Below, one piece after another: positions 1-12,700 of a stretch of DNA of 64,000 nucleotides (positions are counted from its first letter, which is position 1; every line of letters begins with the position of its first letter). The DNA lies in contig NC_031498.1 of assembly GCF_000237925.1 (NCBI RefSeq), forward strand, positions 19,306,837 through 19,370,836. Direction: 5' to 3'. The notes under the pieces were generated by a model. It ran no database searches and was not told the origin of the DNA. It worked only from the letters and a program-made list of their open reading frames with translations. This DNA is from Schistosoma mansoni. Lineage: Eukaryota > Platyhelminthes > Trematoda > Strigeidida > Schistosomatidae. A program made the position numbers and the translations under genes.

Positions 1-1355
1 GTGAAAAAGGTGAATTCACGGAAAGCTTGTAAAAATGTCATTAAACCATCCATTGAAAAGTTGCTATCTGAATTATTACTTGTATAAACAAATTTAAGAC
101 AACTTGGTAGTATACACCGAATAATCTCCACTAACTTCATCTCATAATCGTCACACTTAGCCTGTTTTTGTCTATCCATTGCAAGAGCACTAGAAATGTC
201 ATGATTATTATTGTTGAACTTGTTTCCACCATTCTGTGTAGAAATCTTGTTGAGTACAATACGACCACTAGTTAGGTTAAGATGACAAGTGATAAGCTGA
301 AATACAAAGCTAGATTGATGTGTCATCAAACTGTCTACGTTTCGTTTCTCAACCAACTCATGTAAACAAGTCAAAGCAGTCAAACCAATCAACCTGAGGA
401 GATCACAGTCGTGAGATGATAATGCAAGAGCTATCTCTGCTTCTACACAGGCTGATAAACATTGAGGAGATCCTATCAATGAGAAAATAAAAATCAGTAT
501 CAAAATTTCTACCAGGAGATCAGGTTGACCGGGCCATAACTTTAATACTTCGTGTAAGCATTCAAAACATTCAATCAGTGTGTAACATTTAGTCCCAGAA
601 TTTGTTAAACAATCACTGGCTAGAGATTCTAAGAAGACCAGAAGTGGTTGCCAAAGAGAATGCTGACTATTTTGATTCAACTGAGAATTTTGTCCCAATA
701 AATAAGACTGAGATAGATTTATTAGATTTCCGCAATCAACACCGCCGCATAAATTTGAAGTAAATGAACACAATAATCCACAGAATGTAGTAGTTTCTTT
801 ACGCAAAAAATTTTGAAGTTCAGTCCTCTTTGAATAACTTATCATTTCTGGTGGATTTAGAAAAGATTCATACATGGACTTGAGACAATACCAACCCATC
901 AACGACGTTTTGATATCAGTTAAATTGCTAGATGAATCAATGAAGATATGAGACTTGATAAATTCCATATAATCAATGTACTGATCAGGCCAATCAAAGC
1001 AAGCAGTCAGTGATAGTAATTTTGCGGTCTTTTTTAATAGGAAGTTAAGTTGATCCAAACAGTTTTTATTAAGATAATCTTTCAAAAATGAACGCATTCT
1101 TAACTTATCATCTTTCGAAAGAAGTGGCCATTGGTGAATAATAGTTGTCTCAATAACGCCTAGACAATAGAGAACAACATACTGGTTTCTAGACATGGAT
1201 AAATAACATATTGCATGATACCAGGCATTAGGAGAGTTTTCAAAATTTACTAATAAAATCTGTATTTCCTGACGTCGAGTTGAACTGGTTGAAGAACTAT
1301 GGAATTCCGCCAACAATTTTGTTAAATCCTCGATTGAAGCTTCATTTGAGGCCAT
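1..1355 (-). CDS. XPO6: Exportin-6, N-terminal part (gene continues past left edge)
   Basis: The minus strand is open from an ATG at 1355 to the window edge: 451 codons without an intron. The N-terminus reads MASNEASIEDLTKLLAEF and is followed by short blocks such as SRNQYVVLYCLGVIE and DWPDQYIDYMEF. These line up in order with the start of animal exportin-6 (MAS-EAS, SxRNxYVxxYxLxVxE, DWPxxYxDxxxxI), which is the Importin-beta N-terminal/Xpo1 region. Exportin-6 is a RanGTP-dependent karyopherin that carries actin-profilin complexes out of the nucleus. The visible part is under half of the usual roughly 1100 residues. A Ser/Asn-rich loop near residue 390 (NGGNKFNNNNHD) looks lineage-specific. 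The start is chosen because it matches the family N-terminus and the sequence before it (1356-1400) is non-coding. The protein comparison is from memory, so identity is strong but no score is available. Confidence 0.88.
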   Translation of the reverse strand, partial: MASNEASIEDLTKLLAEFHSSSTSSTRRQEIQILLVNFENSPNAWYHAICYLSMSRNQYVVLYCLGVIETTIIHQWPLLSKDDKLRMRSFLKDYLNKNCLDQLNFLLKKTAKLLSLTACFDWPDQYIDYMEFIKSHIFIDSSSNLTDIKTSLMGWYCLKSMYESFLNPPEMISYSKRTELQNFLRKETTTFCGLLCSFTSNLCGGVDCGNLINLSQSYLLGQNSQLNQNSQHSLWQPLLVFLESLASDCLTNSGTKCYTLIECFECLHEVLKLWPGQPDLLVEILILIFIFSLIGSPQCLSACVEAEIALALSSHDCDLLRLIGLTALTCLHELVEKRNVDSLMTHQSSFVFQLITCHLNLTSGRIVLNKISTQNGGNKFNNNNHDISSALAMDRQKQAKCDDYEMKLVEIIRCILPSCLKFVYTSNNSDSNFSMDGLMTFLQAFREFTFF

Positions 1356-3240
1356 AAATTAGATCAAAAAATCGTGAATGGATGTCGTTATGGGAAATCT
1401 AACGAAAGACAGAAAATAAAGATACTAAACGCTTTCTGTAAGACATAAGAATTAAATTATTAAATCTAAACCCTGATGACTTAAGTATTGGCTACCGAAG
1501 GGTGTACTAATAATGATATAACTCTATGTAGTGAGAACAAAGCTGTGTAAAGATGAACCCCATTACGTTGAATGTGAAACTGGTAAGATTTTTCTTCCGT
1601 TTTTTGGAAATTCTTTTGAGCAGTTTTCAGAGAGTGCAGTCATATATATGAAATTAAATACTATTGCCGAAACCCGATAATATATCACGGCTCTCTACAT
1701 GCCATATCTGTCCTCGTGTCAATTACGAAACATGTTCATAGATAAAGGGAACTGGAAAGCCATATACAAACGTATCCATTAAGCTGTAAGCTAAATATCT
1801 CCTGTCAAGAAATTTGCTATTTTCTTGCTTGAAACATGATGAGTGCAACGGACACTAAGCTATCACCACAAATGCTTAGACTATCTGTCCTGAATACGAC
1901 ACAAAACTTCATAACTAACGGCAAACAACTTGTGTATATCATCGTGTTATTCTTGAAGATAAAACTAACAGGAATTAGGTTGCCTACCAGGTATCAAACC
2001 GAATTATCACATAGTTGAGGAGATAAGTTTAACGATTCATGACTACAGGATTTGACAATCATGTTGACATACCACGGCTTTTTAGATATAATGAGAAAAT
2101 TAGGCAACTCTAGTATGATTACGCACTGGAAATGCTGGAGACAGTTTCCTGACTTTGTTGAGGGGTTCAATCCTTAACAGTTTGGGAATTCCTTAAAACG
2201 TAAACGAAGTCAATGTTCTGACAATGCTAGTGCACAGCATATTTATTGTCGCGGAGCTTACACTGAGTTTTTTAGTTTGTCCTACACAATACTATGATGA
2301 CCGGGGAATGCAGCGTCTTCTTTTCTAGCTGGTCTTTGATCTCTCTATTTGTTCTACGTTTTGGCAAACTAAAATCAGTGACTTCGAACTCCATTAAGTG
2401 CGCAGCTGTATAGTGAAAACTTTACTACTAAGGCCAAGTCCTCATAATGTTTCTCGTTCGGTATACATGCCATATTATTACTTGTAAGTGCATTTACCTG
2501 AATTTAACTGGAAAACATAGTAGATTACTGGCATTTTAGGCTAAGTGGAAAGGATAAGAATAGTATCCTAATATTCTTAAATTTTTTGACCTTCAGTGAT
2601 TGAAATACACAATATATATAAATATATATATATAGGCCTTGTCTTTTGTATGGTATATACATCCTATATTCTTGTTTAATAATGCGTATATCCTACAAAT
2701 GAATATATGTGATCAGTCTTGAAAATAATATTGTGTAGGACTTTATGAGCAAGAGAAGTTATTCAATTTTAATGAGATCCAATAGGAAGCTGGTCCAACA
2801 GTAGCAGAGCCCCAACCGACCTTGAACCACTCACTAAAATCAGAAGTACCGCACTAAACATAAGATACTCCTTATGCAGTAGTACAGTAGGAACGGGTGA
2901 CCGATGCCCTTAAGTCGTGGCTTCTCCAAGATTGTTATTTAATACTGTCCTATCCGAACATTGAAAATTATTCTCTTTTCAGATAGAGTTTCAGGCTGAA
3001 CACTGATAACAAGGGTTTGACAAGATAATTGAGCTCAACTTTTTTTCCCTCTATTATCGTTCATATACCTAGGTTCTTGCCTGGAGGTATTGGTGATCCA
3101 CTGCTATCAGACACGGAAGCCCGTTAAGCGAAAGCTTCTTCTATTCCGTCCTCAACCATTTGAACCATTTGAACTTGGAACACAGATCAATACACTCAAT
3201 GGGGACCAGACAGAGTAACTTCTATACCGGATAAATTTCT
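1356..3240. other. Intergenic, upstream of exportin-6
   Basis: No convincing exon or element is visible. The stretch is AT-rich with a short TA run near 2615-2635. Any promoter and 5' leader of the exportin-6 gene should lie at its left end, but I see no diagnostic motif. Confidence 0.5.
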
Positions 3241-3247
3241 GTTGAAC

Positions 3248-3286
3248 GAGGATTGAAGGTTTCCGACTTATTAGTCTTCAATCCTC
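3248..3286. repeat. Perfect 11-bp inverted repeat (hairpin)
   Basis: The arm GAGGATTGAAG at 3248-3258 is mirrored exactly by CTTCAATCCTC at 3276-3286, with a 17-nt loop. It sits about 550 bp before the Gypsy gag remnant. It may belong to that element's leader or LTR, or be independent. Confidence 0.6.
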
Positions 3287-3839
3287 CTGTATAAGGCACT
3301 CATACCTCCAAATCATTTTGTCACTCTATAGCTAAACTTGTAGCGGTAAATAATTTACCAAAATAAATAGTTCTTTAGATCTTCGACATTGAAACTGACC
3401 TCATTAGATTTACCAGCCGCACTGTAGCTGAAGGCGCCCGGTTGCGCACCCTTATCACATCATGAGTAGGTGCATCGTACTACATATGCCTGGCAAATAC
3501 TAGCCAGCTTCAATCAAACGCTTCTCGACATACGGGTAACTTTCAAATATATCTTCGAACTCATTCATCCCTGGCTTCTGATTTGACTGGGCTGGTCTCC
3601 TTCAGTGTTACGGACGAAAGCGTTCCTAAGTCCTGAATATGTGTGGCATTTGTAGAGGTTAAGCCTAACTTGACCTGGTACACCAAACGATTAGTTGTGA
3701 GTCTGTCCCTTGTCGTAAAATCATGTCTTCTTTAATTTTTGCATATCATGATATTATTTTTGTATCCTCGGATTTTTTCACGGTTACTTATATATTTCAT
3801 CCTTAATATAACGAAATAGACACCCAAGCTGTTCAGAGC
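3287..3839. other. Unassigned stretch before the Gypsy remnant
   Basis: No open frame. It would be the place to look for the 5' LTR and leader of the Gypsy element, but I could not define an LTR with TG...CA ends or a primer-binding site. Confidence 0.4.
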
Positions 3840-6750
3840 AAAGGCTATTGCGCTCCCCGCCTTTCAATTTATGCCATTCAGGCCCGATACTATCGAAGCC
3901 TGGTTCCGCTGCACGGAAACTAACTTCTGCGACCACGGCGTGATAGACCCACGTAAACAGTTCCTCGCAGCAGTTATTTCACTGTCACGCGATTTTAACA
4001 GGCAAGCTGCACCTGATATGCTTACTAGTGCTGTTTCCGAGCCCTAAGATGCTTCAGAAATGGCTATCCTTAAACGGGGTGACCAACCCAATGGACGAAT
4101 GTCAGACCAGCTTTCTACAATATAAAATTGCTACATGGTTTAGCAACAGATATGTTTCTGGGTATGCTGAAGGTCATTTGTCAAGGGACGTTCGATAAAG
4201 GCCTCTTAGACAACCCTTCTTATTTAAGCATTCCCGACACGTTCAAGTGGTTCTCGGCTCGTCCATAAATAACAACGTAGACAAACTAGCTATATCTGCC
4301 AACCATATTTTGCAGATCTTCAAGGAACCTAGCACCGAGGCGTGTTCTGCAGAAGGAAAGCCTCAAACGCACTAAAATGACATCATGGATCTATGTCATA
4401 CTCTTACTAGTTTTCTTGACATTCATTATAATCGCAGACACACCGAAATATCCCGAAGAAGCCCTTCACTACAAATATCTTTCTTTAGACGACAATAGGC
4501 AGATAACTCTGATTGTTATTGCACCACAAAAAATATAGAAGTCTCAGGAAATCCTTTAGTTCCTCAGACCCTAAGAGTTCCGCCACGACGAACGTTTCGG
4601 GAAGCTTCACCTCCGGGATGTGTTAACGGCAACTTCAGCTGGCTAATAAAGCCGTTTGTTGTACACCACCGATATATTACGAAAGTCTGTCATTTTGTGG
4701 ACACGGACATAAATTTACATGTTTTTCCCGCGAATAATAATGACCGTCCACAGTAACCAGTTTTTAACTTACTGGAGCCAAGTAAAAAACCGATCACCAC
4801 ACATGGTGGGAGATATGTCCATGATAGAATGGCTTTGCGTGAACCCATTCACCGGATTTTCGTTGTTCCAGACGTTTTTATGGCAAGCATTAGTATAGAC
4901 CTGGTACAACACCATAATCTACATGTCAACACAGGCAAACAGAGATTAGAAAGCGGAAGTACTAGAATGTCCGTTTGTAGAACTCGATTTTCTGGTTTTA
5001 CGTTATGCTCAGCCGTTTTTAAGCTGATGGACGATCCGTTCCTCCGACAGACTCTCGATATGTACCGTAAATTCAACAAAACGCTATCAAAACCTACGTA
5101 CTTAACCAGTAATGTTAAACACCACATCACGGCTACAGGACCACCTATATTTTCGAAAGCGCTCCGACTAGCTCTTGCAAAGCTAAGCTTGGGTGATATT
5201 GAGTTTAAGCGTATGATAGACTTGAGAATTATCTGACCATCAGACAACTCATGGCCATCTTCTTTGCATATGGTCTCTCAAAAGGACAGCAACGATTGGC
5301 ATCCAGCTGATGACTATCGGTGACTAAATAAGAAAACTAATCCCGATCACTACTCCTTACTGCACATCCACGACCTGGCAGCTACTAATAAACGGTACAA
5401 TCGTTTTCTCGAAAATCGATCTAGTTAAAGTTTACGACCGAATTCCTATAACTCCAGGCCACTTTTTTAAAACAGATATCACCACTCCTTTCGGATCATG
5501 AATTCCTAGGTATATCATCAGGTTTGAGAAATGCTGCACAAACTTCTTAAAGATTCATCGATGACCTATCCAAAGATTTTGATTTCGTGCACGCGCAAGT
5601 TGGTGACTGCGCGGTTACAAGTTAGGACAAAGAATTTTAGCCCCATCAAGCGAACTTTGTTTTCAGTTGACTCCGAAACATGACACTACTGTGAACATTT
5701 ACAAATGTCGAGGCGGTGCTGACTTCCTCGACTGTATCGGGTACACCATTGACCCTAAGGTGTTCGCTTTCTATAAAACAAGCTGATAGCCAGTCCGGTC
5801 TGCCCAGAACCGACCTCAGTCAAGCATTCACACAAGTTTAACAGGCTGGTACGTTCTCATCGATGGTTTATGCCGGATTCCGTGTCCCCCACGAGACCCT
5901 CAACAAACCGACTTGAGTGGCACACGCACCCTCAACATTTATGGAAGTTGTCTCATAGGCATCTATGCTCGCACGCCATGGCATCAAAGCAACCATCAGT
6001 AGCGCCTTAAACACATCCAGCTCGATAATCAGAGTTCTTCAACAATGGGTAAACATTAAAAGGCAACGTTTAGCATTTTTCAATAGACGGTTGCAAAACA
6101 CTCAATCGAGGCATAACACATTCGGTAGGGAATTTCAAGCAGCATATGGTGCCGTGCAGCACTTTCACCTTGTTTACCGACCGTACACCACTTACGTTCA
6201 TTTTCAGTTCGTCTTCAGACAAGTATTCTTCTCATGAGTCTCAACGACTGGATTAAATTTCGAAGTTCACTTCAGATATACAGTGCATTTCTAGGGCCAA
6301 CAATGTGGTTGGAGACGCCTTGTGTCGTCTAACTTTTTTGAGCATTTTCCAAGGAATCGACCTTCTTTAACTCACCCAGCTTCAAAAAAGACACTGATCT
6401 TCACCACCAGTTTTCTTCCACAGCCCTAAAACTACGTATCAAACCGATGGAAACAAGTAAAGAAACTTTGTTATGTGAGACATCCATGGGTAGATATACT
6501 TTATTTGTGCAGAAACAATATCGGCGCATCGTCCTCAATACGTTGTACAAACTTCCTCATCCAGGTGTTCGTGCAACCATCAAGCTCATAGCAGAACGAT
6601 TTTTCTGGCCTGGTGTTAATAAAGATGTGAGCGAGTGAGCACACTCCTGTGTAAATTGTCAGAAATTTCAGGTGATTAGAAACAGCAAATGTCCCTTAGG
6701 CTCTTCCAAAACTCCCAACGCCATTTCACAGAAGGTTGTTGCTGACGTTA
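3840..6750 (+). mobile_element. Degenerate Gypsy-type LTR retrotransposon (gag-protease-RT-RNase H-integrase start)
   Basis: Broken plus-strand frames follow the order of a Ty3/Gypsy element. A gag-like stretch lies at about 3850-4370 (PFRPDTIEAWFRCTETNF; later RHVQVVLGSSINNNVDKL). A zinc-knuckle and protease area lies at about 4640-4980. The RT begins near 5130 (TGPPIFSKALRLA; DLRII) and runs to about 5780. RNase H is at about 6030-6330 (AFFNRRLQ, TFGREFQAAYGAVQHF) and the integrase H2C2 zinc-binding part is at about 6440-6740 (HPGVRATIKLIAERFFWPGV). Many stops and frameshifts interrupt it. The RT catalytic box reads A-Q-V-G-D near 5600 where the family has Y-V-D-D, so it is catalytically dead. 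The integrase core is missing: the homology stops abruptly at about 6750 against an RTE element on the other strand. No flanking LTRs were recognised. It is an old, immobile copy; family assignment is by motif recognition only. Confidence 0.8.
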
Positions 6751-9225
6751 TCTGACCAAAGGACACTGAGTGTCTTCCGTAGGCGATTGTTTGAAAATAC
6801 CTGTACTCTTTTGATAATAATTGTGGTAGTTCTCCAAGTTTCTCTTCCGTACCGTAGAACTGTATTGATATTCATATTGAATATCCTGACTTTGATATTG
6901 GTTGACAGACAGTTGTTTTAAGTTCATTATGTTCTGCAACTGTAGGAATGTGATTTCTTTTCTGATCCTTGCCTTTACGTCTACATAGGATCCTCCTCGT
7001 TCATCAATGACGCTTCCCAGGTACGCGAAATATTTCACATCTTCCAGAGCTGATCCATCAAATGTGAATGGGTTGGTTGGTGCACTGGGTGTTGCATTTG
7101 AGGATTTCGCTCATTCCTTTGTGTCTGTTAAGACCTACTGTCTTCATCTGCATTCGTTCTTATGTATAGAATAGAAGGGTCAGGTCATCTGCATAGTCCA
7201 AATCATTCACTTGCATCCAACCTGTCTATTGTATTCCATGCTTCTTCTCAGATGTCGAGGTCTTCATAATGTGGTCAAATACCAGAAGAAAGAGAAAGGG
7301 AGAGAATGTGTAGATTTGTCTGACTCTGGTCCTCACTCAGAATGCGTCTGTTATCTGTCCTTCATGCACCGCTTCACAATGAAGTCCGTCGTATGAATTC
7401 CAGATGATGTTGACGATTTTCTCAGGTCCTCCATAGCGTTGACGTAGTTTCTATAATGTTCTCCCATCTACACTGTCAAATGCTTTCTCATAGTTAAGGA
7501 AGTTGATACATAGTGACGAGTCCCATTCGATTGATTGTTCAATGATGGTCCGTAGTGCCACGATTTGGTTAGTGTACTACCGATCCTTACGAAATCCGGT
7601 CTGTTGGTCTTGGAACTTGGTGTCTACTGAATCTTTCATCCAATCCACCGACGCTGTTTTAAAATATTTCCTGGTACCAATAGTAATGTGGTGCCTCTGT
7701 ATTTTTCACATTTGCTCGGATCTCCTTTCTTTGGTATCTTGATGAGATACCCTTCCTTCCGATCTGTTGGCACTTTGTTCTTCCTCCCCAAACTTCCTGA
7801 ATAGAGCGTGAAGCATGTTTGAAGTTGCTTTTAGGTCTGACTTCAGTGCATTGACCGGTACTTTTTCAGGTCCTACTGCTTTCCCATTCTTGAGTAGCCT
7901 GATGACCATGCAGATTTCTTCGGTTGTTGATGAAGTGACATCTATAGGAGGGACTGTAGGTGCAGCTTCGATGTCCGGTGGATTCAATGAATCTGGTCTA
8001 TTGAAGAGTTCCTTGATGTGTTCTACTCATCAGTTCCCTTTCTTGAATTTCAGTGATTGGCCTGCCTTCTTTGTTCTTGACTAGTCTCTCTGGTTTACCA
8101 TACTTCCAGGCCAGTTTCTTCTTTGTGCAATATAGTTGTTTCATATTTACTTCTCTATAAGTTTCTTCCACCGTCGTTGCTAGGTCTTCCACATATTTCC
8201 GCTTGTCATCTCTAATGCTCCTCTTCATTCGTTTGTTTGTTCCAGTCTATTGAACTTGCGCCTTGACTTCCCCTGTTATTTTTCGACTGTCGTTAATTGC
8301 TGCCTTCTTGTCCTTCCTTTCTCGAATCTTATCCAGGGTTTCGGCAGAGATTCACTATTGATGATGATGCTTGCTGCGATCAAGAACGTTCCAACACTTT
8401 GAAGTTAGTGCCTCTTTGGTTCCTCCAATCGCCCTCCATAGCAGTTTATTATTCTGAGAGATCTTGTTGGTCTCTAAACCTGTTGTTATCTTGAATTAGT
8501 TGCATGTTGAAGGAAGACTTTATTGAACCTTTGTAATGCCGTTTGTTCAGTCTTTCAATGCCTCTTTAGCTTAAGTTTCATCTCGGCAACTACGAGGTGT
8601 GATCAGAAGCTATATCAGCTCCTCTTCAGTTTCTCACATCTTCCATTGACCTTGTGAATTTTTTACTGGTGCAAATATGAACGATCTGATTCTGTATAGT
8701 GTGATCCAGTGAGAAAAATGAAGGTTTGTATATGCGTTTGTGAAGGAATATTGTTCCACCTTCAACCATTTTGTTGAATGCACATAGGTTTATGAATCTC
8801 TCGCCATTCTCGTCCGTTCTCTCAGTCAGTCCTTCTCGTCCCATGATATCTTCATAAATTTTGTTGTCTATTCCGTCTTCTATCAAGATGGTTAAGTTCT
8901 TCATGGGGGATATCTTCATGGTCGATTAGAGCCTTTCGTAAAACTATTCTTTATTTTCGTCGTTGCTATCATTGGTGGGTGCATAACATTAGATAGCTTT
9001 CATTGTGACTCGCACCCTCTTTCTCTTGAATGGTATTTCGATGATTCTGGATCCGTGAGCTTCTCATCCTATAAGTATGCACGTGCTTAGTTCCGCAGTT
9101 ATTTGGTTGTTCTCTTGGTCTCTCACCTTGTCCGAACATTCCGTCTACCTATATTACTTGTTGCTCTGGTTGCTAGAAGAAGCATCGGTCTCGTGACTTC
9201 CGGAGAATTTCGACATTCGGAATTC
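6748..9225 (-). mobile_element. Degenerate RTE-clade non-LTR retrotransposon, lacking its 3' end
   Basis: Read on the minus strand, this is a decayed copy of the element seen complete at 47719-50912. The 5' end (about 9225 leftwards) matches that element's start (CCGAAATTC, CGGAAGTCACGAGACCGATG) at 47920. An endonuclease fragment follows (DVMGREG-like region at 8700-8900), then the RT thumb and linker (PPDIEAAPTVPPIDVTSSTTEE at 7880-7980). The catalytic box Y-A-D-D sits near 7190, then KYFAYLGSVIDERGGS at about 7000. Numerous stops and frameshifts are present. The copy ends at about 6750, in the C-terminal domain, so roughly the last 350 bp of the parent element and its TAAG tail are absent. 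RTE copies are normally 5'-truncated, so loss of the 3' end points to a later deletion or rearrangement at the Gypsy junction. Confidence 0.82.
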
Positions 9226-9786
9226 AGCATCATACTTCTGAAAGAAAATCATTCAACCCGGAGAGCAGAGTCTAAATCCGCGAATAATAACGAAAATTAC
9301 TCGCAAAATAAGTTCATGTTCATTACCTTCACAATATCTAGTGTGTGAAGCTTGATAAAGTAATGTGTGTATAATTAGGAGTTACAATAATGGTCTTTTA
9401 ACTGTATATGATATAAGTTTCAGACATTTTCTGTTACTGAGCAAAAAGTGAATAAACATACCTTTTATTAATTATCGGTCAGACTAACCTCACTAAATAA
9501 TAAAAAGATCAGAGTAACTGATCTTCGCGCTATTTAAAAGGACAGTGGTATTGTTTCTCGTCGAGTTAAATTCACTGTTTTGGTCGTAAATTACGTATCA
9601 AAAGTACTGTTTACACTTTAATTGAATTTATTTCAGTCAACGTGACATTATATTTGTGTGTTTTGATCCTGCTTTTGTGTACTTACTGCATCAAAGCATT
9701 CTTGGTCGACTGCGGCTTGATTATTTGATCAAGGTTGTGATTTGTCTTACATATCTACCTAGCCTATCATTTTGCTTCATTCTAAG
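9226..9786. other. Leader or intergenic stretch before the CR1 ORF
   Basis: No separate gene. The part from about 9540 to 9786 probably contains the 5' untranslated region of the CR1 element that follows, but no second copy of this stretch exists in the window to fix the element's 5' end. Confidence 0.4.
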
Positions 9787-12700
9787 ATGGTCGGCTCTGC
9801 ACACAAGTGTGGACAGCCATATTGCTTATTCTCCGTGGAAGAAGGGATGCAATGTGACGAATGTAAGAAGTGGTTTCATAAAATGTTCACCCTCTTAAGC
9901 GCTACTGCTTATAAAAGGTGTTCGAAACCCAATTCTCATTGGCTCTGTATGTTTTGTTGTTCAAGCAAAACGTTACTCATTCAGGAAGCCATTAGCCTTC
10001 TAGCGTTAGCTAAGAAGGTCGACGTAGGCCGTGCCGGCAACATGGATACTGATAACGAAGATTGTATTAGTGTCGTAAATGCTGCCATGGCAGGTACCAG
10101 ACACCCAATTTTACAACACGGAACAGAACTTTCTACTCCGATACAACTAATGAAAGACACGCTATTAAGTATTGAGGGACAAGTTGCTTTAGCAGCGACT
10201 GATGACCCGGCTAGAACCACTATCGTCCAGAGTAGTTCCAATCTGGATGCTGAGACTAGTGGGAAATGGATTATGCGGAAACGTAAAAGAGAAGGAAAAA
10301 TACCCAAAGAAAGCGCGCGTACAGTCGACAACTCCTTGTTGGACTCACGTCCTGCGCATCAGGCAACTCCGCTTAAGTCCAGATGTAAGAAAATATTTAG
10401 TACTGTTGTGGATGGGAACATTTTGAGTTCACCAAATGTTGTTGTGAGTCACTCGCTCGACTCACACGACACTGTTATAAAGAAAGCTAACAGTAAGAAG
10501 CCAGTAGCTAACCGGCAGGATCTGACATCACGGTCGAAAGCCGTGAACATGACTTTTAAGGAAGTTAAACAGGTCCCTAGTGTAATCATCTGGAACTTGG
10601 AAGAATCAAAAGACACCGATCCTGCTAAGAGACATGCCCACGACCTGCAGTTAGTGGGATCTCTCATCAGAAATGTACTGCCCGATGAGGCCCCAGGGGT
10701 ACATATCTCCAATGCTTCCGAAACCTGTGTGGGTAGAACGCATGTCTCCAAAAACCCCTTAAATGTGTGTTACACGAATGCCCGTAGTTTTCGGAATAAG
10801 ATATCTGAGCTAAGTTTGATGGTAGACGAATTAAATCCGGATATAATTGTTGTCACCGAAACTTGGCTCACTGTAGATATAGACTGTTCTCCAGGCATTT
10901 CAGGCTACATCTGTATCAGAAGTGATAGAGTTATAAGTCGCAAGGGAGGAGGCATAATATTATATGTTATGGACCACTTTCGCATAAACTCGATCATATC
11001 GGAGGCGCATGTAAGTGGTACGTGTGAGGTAGTACGTTGTACAATTAGGTCTAGAAACGGGTTAGTGACTATAGGAGGAATATATCATAGTCCGTGTTGT
11101 CTCGCTGTCGACTTTATCCTAAAACACGTCTGTCCTTGGAGTAAGGCAGAATGTTGTCTCATCGTTGGAGACTTCAATGCACCCCACATAAACTGGATAG
11201 AGCTCACAGCTCCAGGTGGGGGTTTTGATAGCGTCCTTCTGTCATCAATTATTCAATGTGCACTTGTACAATGTATCGTTAAGCCGACACATATTGACTT
11301 GGAACATAATCCGTCATTGATAGACCTTGTCCTCACACACCACTGTGAAGATATCGTCGACATCCAACACCTTCCCCCACTGGTGAATAGTGACCATGCC
11401 GTACTTTCCTTTAAGTTCCGGATACATGGTATAGAATTTGAATCTGCTCCATCCCGTCCTAATATCTGGAGAGCTAATATTCCGGCAATCAGGAACTATG
11501 CTACCTCGGTTGACTGGTCGGTCGATGTTGATGGATCGATCGATGATGCATGGAATAGGTTTAAGTCTACGTTCGAATCCGTAACTCAACCGTTTATCCC
11601 ATGGTCAGCACGTAAGCTATCACATTGCCGTCCATGGATTAATAAGGAAACCCGGAAGCTGTTGAAGCGTAGGAAACACTTCTGGGATTTATTCTTGTCA
11701 ACAGGTCAGGCATCATTTAAGTGTGAACATAAAAAAAAACCCCGAAATATATGTAAAAAGACCATAGCTAAATCCCGTACCGCTTACGAACGACAGTTGG
11801 CATACGATAGCCGTACCTGTCCGAAGCGACTGTTTTCGTACGTTAAAAGATGGACGAAACGTAGTGATGGTATCCCCCCGTTACTGTTAAGCGAAAATTC
11901 AGATTTATTGGCCGAATCTGATCTAGCGAAAGCGGAGACATTTGCTAACTATTTCAGTGAAGTCTACTCTACGTGTAGTGTTACAAATACCTGTCCCGTT
12001 GACAACGAGATACCAGCCATAGGACCTTTACACGTGACAGAGGATATTGTTCTTCCTTTGATAACTAACCTCAAACCTTGTAAGATACCGGGCCCCGATG
12101 GGTTACACCCACGTCTGCTGTCATCGCTTGCGGACATTATCTCAAGACCGCTCACGATGCCCTTCAACATGTCCCTTTCACAGGCTCAACTACCTGGAGA
12201 CTGGAAAAACGCCATAGTCAGTCCTATATTTAAGGATGGTCAGAGACGGATTGTATCTAGCTACCGGCCAGTTAGCCTGACCAGCATAGTCGTTAAGTTA
12301 CTTGAAAAGATAGTTCGGGTTAAGTTACCAAGTCACATAGATTCGTACAATCTGTTAACTCCCGAGCAATATGGGTTTCGTAACAAGCGTTCATGCCTAA
12401 CTAACTTACTTATTGCGAGAGAGGATTGAACAGTAGCATTAGACAACGGCCTGTCTGTCGACGTGATATTCATAGATTTTAGCAAAGCGTTTGGTAAGGT
12501 TTCACACTTAGGTCTTATGCAAAAGTTCTTGAGCTTTGGAATGACAGGTGCTATACAGGAATGGATAGGAAGCTTCTTATGTGACCGCAGACAGAGAGTG
12601 AGGGTCAATGGAACACTATCCGAACGGAAACCGGTCAAAAGTGGTGAACCCCAAGGCACCATCTTAGGCTCTTTACTTTTCCTTCTGTATATTAATGAAC

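Noticed and set aside
1836-2018. 60-codon open frame upstream of exportin-6
   Set aside because: No motif, no splice context, composition like its surroundings; chance ORF.
4849-5247. 132-codon minus-strand frame over the Gypsy RT
   Set aside because: It is the antisense shadow of the plus-strand protease/RT sequence, whose motifs are recognisable.
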